Shown here piece after piece: positions 5,623 through 6,773 of a stretch of 6,773 bases of DNA (the stretch's first letter is position 1; the number at the start of each line of letters is the position of its first letter). The stretch lies in assembly GCA_021808185.1 (NCBI GenBank), contig JAKBCB010000201.1, positions 1 through 6,773 of the forward strand, in the 5' to 3' direction. The notes beneath the pieces are model-generated. The model was not told the origin of the DNA. It saw only the letters and a list, made by a program, of their open reading frames with translations, and searched no databases. The stretch comes from Pseudomonadota bacterium (lineage in GTDB: Bacteria > Pseudomonadota > Alphaproteobacteria > Acetobacterales > Acetobacteraceae). A program made the translations under genes and the position numbers.

Positions 5623-5630
5623 GGGGGGAG
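5623..5630 (+). promoter_or_regulatory. Ribosome binding site deciding the persulfide dioxygenase start
   Basis: GGGGGGAG lies seven bases before the ATG at 5638. It excludes the in-frame GTG at 5605, which lies inside the hairpin loop and would add 11 residues without homology. Confidence 0.65.
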
Positions 5631-5637
5631 ACTTGCG

Positions 5638-6672
5638 ATGATCTTCCGGCAATTGTTCGATAGCGCATCGGGCACCTACAGCTACCTCCTGGCCAGCAGG
5701 CAGGGCGGCGAGGCGCTGATCGTCGATCCGGTGCTGGAGAAGGTGGACCGCTACCTCACGCTGATGCGGGAACTCGACCTGCGGCTGGTCAAGGCGGTCG
5801 ATACGCATCTGCACGCCGACCACATCACCGGTCTGGGCGCGCTGCGCGACCGCACGCGCTGCATCACCGTGATGGGCGAGCAGAGCAAGGTCGATGTCGT
5901 CTCCATGCGCATCGCCGAGGGCGACCGGTTGGACATCGAGGGCATCAGCCTCGACGTGATGTACACGCCCGGCCACACCGACGACTCCTACAGTTTCGTG
6001 CTGGGCGACAGGGTGTTCACGGGCGACACGCTGCTGATCCGCGGCACCGGGCGGACGGATTTCCAGAACGGCGACGCGCGGATGCAGTACGACAGCCTGC
6101 AACGCCTGCTGCGCCTGCCGGACGACACGCTGGTGTTCCCCGCGCACGACTACAAGGGCGACACGGTCAGCACCATCGGCGAGGAACGCCGCCACAACCC
6201 GCGCCTGCAAGTGAGTTGTCGCGACGAGTACGTGGCGCTGATGGCCAATCTGAACCTGCCGGACCCGAAGATGATGGACGTGGCGGTGCCTGCGAACATG
6301 CAACAGGGATTGTTGCAGGCCGAGATCGCGCGACGGGGATGGGCGATTGCCCCGGCGGAGGCAGCGGCGTTGCTCGGGCGGCGCGACGTGGCGGTGGTGG
6401 ATCTGCGCGAACGGCGGGAGCGGGAGAAACACGGCCTCATTCCCGGCACGCTGCATGCCCCGTATCCGGATTTGCAGCAGAACCTGGGGCCGGGCGGCGT
6501 GCTGCACGAACTCGCGACCGCCACCGGCAAACGACTGGTGTTCTTCTGCGCCTTCGGCGAGCGCAGCGCGATGGCGGTGCAGGCGGCGCAGGACGCCGGT
6601 ATCTCCACCGCATGTCACATCGAAGGCGGCATGAGCGCGTGGAAGGCGGCGGGCGGCGCCGTGAGCCACTGA
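5638..6672 (+). CDS. Persulfide dioxygenase-rhodanese fusion protein
   Basis: A 344-residue two-domain protein. The N-terminal MBL-fold domain (about 1-235) is of the ETHE1/persulfide dioxygenase type: His57-x-His59-x-Asp61-His62 (THLHADH), His113 in TPGHTDDS, Asp130 in FTGDTLLIRG, and His170. In ETHE1 one iron is held by two His and one Asp, here His57, His113 and Asp130. IRGTGRTDFQNGD and PDPKMMDVAVPAN are strong family markers. The C-terminal rhodanese domain (about 236-344) opens with APAEAAALL, has VVDLRERRE, and carries the active-site Cys304 in FFCAFGERS. The first domain oxidises glutathione persulfide to sulfite with oxygen; the rhodanese moves sulfane sulfur between thiosulfate or sulfite and glutathione. 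Similar fusions are known in proteobacteria. It follows phnX by 63 bases holding a hairpin, and its stop overlaps or adjoins the next gene. Confidence 0.93.
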   Translation: MIFRQLFDSASGTYSYLLASRQGGEALIVDPVLEKVDRYLTLMRELDLRLVKAVDTHLHADHITGLGALRDRTRCITVMGEQSKVDVVSMRIAEGDRLDIEGISLDVMYTPGHTDDSYSFVLGDRVFTGDTLLIRGTGRTDFQNGDARMQYDSLQRLLRLPDDTLVFPAHDYKGDTVSTIGEERRHNPRLQVSCRDEYVALMANLNLPDPKMMDVAVPANMQQGLLQAEIARRGWAIAPAEAAALLGRRDVAVVDLRERREREKHGLIPGTLHAPYPDLQQNLGPGGVLHELATATGKRLVFFCAFGERSAMAVQAAQDAGISTACHIEGGMSAWKAAGGAVSH

Positions 6673-6773
6673 ACTTCGACATCGTTGTTATCGGCGCCGG
6701 CGCCGCCGGGCTGATGTGCGCCCTCGCCGCCGGGCGGCGGGGGCGGCGCGTGCTGGTGCTGGACCACGCCGAC
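6639..6773 (+). CDS. NAD(P)/FAD-dependent oxidoreductase, BaiN/HI0933 type (N-terminal part, 3' end outside window)
   Basis: The frame reads NFDIVVIGAGAAGLMCALAA, an FAD dinucleotide-binding fold with GxGxxG, followed by GRRVLVLDHAD, where the Asp at the end of the second strand would contact the ADP ribose. The LMCA and VLDHA features resemble BaiN/HI0933 flavoproteins, a family of mostly uncharacterised flavin reductases of about 390 residues. The start is uncertain. The family N-terminus falls at 6669, where the codon is CTG and its last two bases are part of the preceding TGA. The nearest conventional in-frame start is GTG 6639, which would overlap the upstream gene by 34 bases and add ten Gly/Arg-rich residues. 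The coordinates given use the GTG. Only about 35 reliable residues are visible. Confidence 0.75.
   Translation, partial: MEGGGRRREPLNFDIVVIGAGAAGLMCALAAGRRGRRVLVLDHAD

Noticed and set aside
4540..6669. Long open frame of 709 codons on the minus strand, antisense to PhnX and the persulfide dioxygenase
   Set aside because: The translation is rich in His/Arg/Gly with no recognisable domain and lies opposite genes with complete catalytic motifs. It is a GC-rich codon-bias shadow.

Overview
The window is a dense, very GC-rich bacterial segment with strong G/C bias at codon third positions. It reads as ordinary chromosomal DNA of an alphaproteobacterium. The protein styles (serine-glyoxylate-type aminotransferase, MaoC/hotdog proteins, LACTB2-like MBL hydrolase, persulfide dioxygenase-rhodanese fusion) would suit Rhodospirillales/Acetobacteraceae, but that placement is inference. 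No tRNA, rRNA, CRISPR array, insertion sequence or phage gene was seen. No gene-free stretch reaches 300 bases; the longest is the 155-base divergent interval at 3852-4006.

Layout. Bases 1-429 are the C-terminal end of a class V aminotransferase that enters from the left. It converges on a hotdog thioesterase gene (879-433, minus), and the 3-base junction lies inside a perfect palindrome. The thioesterase diverges from a MaoC-like hydratase gene (963-1406), which is followed by a metallo-beta-lactamase-fold hydrolase (1453-2496). That gene converges on a class III aminotransferase-fold gene (3851-2523, minus), again with an inverted repeat across both stop codons. A divergent promoter region then leads into a rightward run: small FmdB-type zinc ribbon (4007-4258), GlcG/HbpS-family protein (4262-4678), phosphonoacetaldehyde hydrolase PhnX (4756-5574), persulfide dioxygenase-rhodanese fusion (5638-6672), and the first codons of a BaiN/HI0933-type flavoprotein that leaves on the right.

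How the genes fit. The clearest theme is organophosphonate catabolism. The minus-strand gene at 2523-3851 looks like PbfA, the PLP-dependent (R)-1-hydroxy-2-aminoethylphosphonate ammonia-lyase, rather than a true transaminase. Its expected product, phosphonoacetaldehyde, is the substrate of PhnX, whose nucleophilic Asp, Schiff-base Lys and other core residues are all visible. Together they would form a two-step route from hydroxylated aminoethylphosphonate to acetaldehyde, ammonia and phosphate. The usual partner PhnW is not in the window. Two small genes, a zinc ribbon and a GlcG/HbpS protein, sit between the two phosphonate genes; their role there is unknown. The persulfide dioxygenase fusion downstream belongs to sulfide/persulfide detoxification and may only be a neighbour. 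The left third carries apparently unlinked acyl-CoA-type enzymes.
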